From Myxococcales bacterium (GTDB lineage: Bacteria > Myxococcota_A > Bradymonadia > UBA7976 > UBA1532): a stretch of 64,000 nucleotides of DNA. The notes under the pieces were generated by a model that saw nothing but the letters and a program-made list of their open reading frames with translations, was not told the DNA's origin and ran no database searches. Within the stretch, counting starts at the first letter, position 1. Each line of letters begins with the position of its first letter. The position numbers and the translations under genes were made by a program. Location: assembly GCA_020633555.1 (NCBI GenBank), contig JACKDL010000012.1:62001-126000 (forward strand), given 5' to 3'. Positions 60,022 to 64,000 of the stretch are shown piece after piece.

Positions 60022-60675
60022 GTGACCGCCTGGACCCTGCTGCAGCTCGCCGACGCCACCTTCCCCAGCGGCGGCTTTGCCCACTCGTGGGGGCTGGAGG
60101 CGGCGTGGCAGCTCGGCGAGGTGCAGGGTCTGGGCGGCTGGCTGGCGGCCGCCCTGCACGCGGTGGCCGTGGGCCCGCTGCCCGTGACGCTGGCGGTGCG
60201 CGAGGATCCCGCGCGCTTCGACGAGGCTGACCGGCTGTGGGAGGCCGTGGCGGTGCACCCGGTGGCCCGCCGGGCCAGCCGCGCCACGGGGCAGGCCCTG
60301 CTGGCCAGCGCCGCCCGCAGCTTCGAACGCCCGGCGCTCACCGCCCGCCGCAAGGCGCTGCTGAAGGCCGACGGCCCCAGCCACCTGGCGCCCGTGTGCG
60401 GGCTGGTGGCCCAGGCCCTGGGCCTGAGCGCGGCCGACACCGCCCACTGGGTGCTCTACACGGCGGCCCGCGACCTGGTGTCGGCGGCGGTGCGCCTGGG
60501 CATCGTGGGCCCCATCGAGGGCCAGCGCCTGCTCGCCGACGCGGGCGGCTGGGCCCGGCACGCGCAGGCCACGGCGGCCGAGGTGGACTGGCGTCACCCG
60601 GCCAACCCCTTCCCGCTGCAGGGCCTGTGGCAGGACCAGCACGACACCCTCTACAGCCGCTTGTTTCACTCGTGA
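60022..60675 (+). CDS. ureF: Urease accessory protein UreF
   Basis: UreF works with UreD and UreG to load nickel and carbon dioxide into the urease apoenzyme. The start is a GTG at 60022, eight bases after the ureC stop. The 217-residue, largely helical product shows LLQLADATFPSGGFAHSWGL near the start, the UreF hallmark, and later AARDLVSAAVRLGIVGPIEG, typical of the family. It ends in HDTLYSRLFHS. There is no signal peptide, as expected for a cytoplasmic maturation factor. Confidence 0.92.
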   Translation: MTAWTLLQLADATFPSGGFAHSWGLEAAWQLGEVQGLGGWLAAALHAVAVGPLPVTLAVREDPARFDEADRLWEAVAVHPVARRASRATGQALLASAARSFERPALTARRKALLKADGPSHLAPVCGLVAQALGLSAADTAHWVLYTAARDLVSAAVRLGIVGPIEGQRLLADAGGWARHAQATAAEVDWRHPANPFPLQGLWQDQHDTLYSRLFHS

Positions 60676-60683
60676 GGAGCGCC

Positions 60684-61474
<791 letters not shown>

Positions 61475-61478
<4 letters not shown>

Positions 61479-62299
61479 CCCCCGGCCACGGCCGCCTGGA
61501 GGTGGCCCGGGTGGCCGGCGCCTCGGCGGCGGTGGTCGTGCGCGGCGCGGCGCCTCTGCGGCTGCTGGTGCCGCGGCCCCGGGGCCTGGCCGTGTGGGGC
61601 TGGGCGGCCAGCCTGGGCGGTGGCCTGGTGAGCGGCGACGCCCTGCACCTGGACGTGGCGGTGGGCGCCGACGCCCGCTGCTATCTGGGCACGCAGGCGT
61701 CCACCAAGGTGTACCGCCAGGGCCGCCACGCGGGCGCCCACCAGACGGTGCGGGCCACGGTGGCCGCGGGTGGCCTGCTGGCCCTGCTGCCCGAGCACCT
61801 GACGGCCTTCCGCGACGCCCGGCTCACCCAGGTCACCGACGTGGACGTGACCGCGGGCGGCTCGGCGGTGGTGCTGGACTGGTACAGCGCCGGCCGCCCG
61901 GCCCACCGGGCCGACGAGGTGTGGGCGGCCCGCCATCTGAGCACCCAGGTGCGGCTGACGGTGGACGGCGCGCTCCGGCTGCACGATCACACGGTGCTGG
62001 CGCCGGCCCCCGGGCTGCCCAGCGTCGCGCAGCGCATGGGCCGGGTGCGGGTGGTGGCCAGCCTGGCGGCGGTCGGCCCGCTCACTGCGCCGCTGCGGGC
62101 CTGGCTGGGCGCCCACCCGGCCCCGCCCACCCGGGCCGGGCAGCCCGTAGTGGAGTCGCTGGCGCCCCTGGGCGCAGAGGGTGTGCTCTGGCGGCTGGCG
62201 GGCGAGGCGGTGGCGCCCGTGGCGCAGCGGCTGCGCGCGGCCACGGCGAGCCTGGGCGAGGTGCTGGGGGGTGATCCCAACCGGGCGCAGCTCGGGTAG
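61475..62299 (+). CDS. ureD: Urease accessory protein UreD
   Basis: UreD (UreH) forms the scaffold with UreF and UreG on apo-urease for nickel insertion. The 274-residue product starts at a GTG overlapping the ureG stop codon (GTGA). Family features are GGGLVSGDALHLDVAVGADA and YLGTQASTKVYRQ near residues 48-77, then LALLPEHLTAFRDARLTQVT. It is the last gene of the operon and converges on the ppdK gene. Its divergence from well-studied UreD proteins is typical of this poorly conserved family. Confidence 0.9.
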
Positions 62300-62409
62300 C
62301 CGCCGGGGCACGGGTCTGAGCAGAAGTTCGACGCCGGGGCCCAACGCGCCCAAGGAGGGAGGGGTGGGCGGGGACCCCGGCGGGAGGGGAGCGGGACGCG
62401 CCCGGCGGA

Positions 62410-64000
<1,591 letters not shown>

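Overview
The window is very GC-rich DNA from a delta-proteobacterium-type predator or soil bacterium, most likely Myxococcota or a close relative such as Bradymonadota. Four things point there. Lipoproteins with glycine- or cysteine-rich linkers are abundant. Three proteins end in a MYXO-CTERM-like tail (Cys, hydrophobic helix, Arg cluster). Repeats of the NCGxCGNxC and DxDGDGxGD types recur. A 4401-residue surface protein is present. I see no rRNA, tRNA, insertion sequence, phage gene or CRISPR array.

Layout. 1-6263 holds secreted proteins: a lipoprotein ending in a lysyl oxidase domain (cut by the left edge), a Svf1/AttH-like protein, a BNR-repeat protein and a lamin-tail lipoprotein. 6338-8863 is an RND/MMPL exporter. 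8919-16693 (minus strand) carries a Cys-rich lipoprotein, asnS, two coupled lipoproteins and a CAP-domain lipoprotein. 16816-20348 holds a Tat-exported PhoD phosphatase, a secreted beta-trefoil protein and a free-standing chorismate mutase. 20525-27474 is a six-gene respiratory operon: a four-cluster ferredoxin subunit, an NrfD-type membrane subunit, a 1113-residue Tat-exported molybdopterin catalytic subunit, a TorD-type chaperone, a polyferredoxin and a small helical protein. 27553-34734 carries an ABC-F ATPase, an AraC regulator with an aldo/keto reductase, a fatty-acid-hydroxylase/rhodanese fusion and a soluble protein built only from the periplasmic loops of an RND pump. 34962-37376 is a glutathione-transferase/lipoprotein/LysR group. 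37441-39287 is an arsR-acr3-arsC arsenic operon.

39435-57285 is an accessory surface block. An M15 peptidase with a MYXO-CTERM tail is translationally coupled to a CHAT (caspase-like) protein. The CHAT gene converges on, and overlaps by 40 bases, the gene for the 4401-residue repeat protein. 57538-62299 is a complete urease operon (ureAB-C-F-G-D) that lacks ureE but has a histidine-rich UreG. 62410-64000 is the C-terminal part of pyruvate phosphate dikinase, cut by the right edge.

The most unusual items are the TM-less RND porter (33214-34734), the hydroxylase-sulfurtransferase fusion (31177-33042), the lysyl oxidase lipoprotein with its cofactor residues intact (1-2229) and the M15/CHAT/giant-protein block. 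All functions are inferred from reading motifs; no database search was run.
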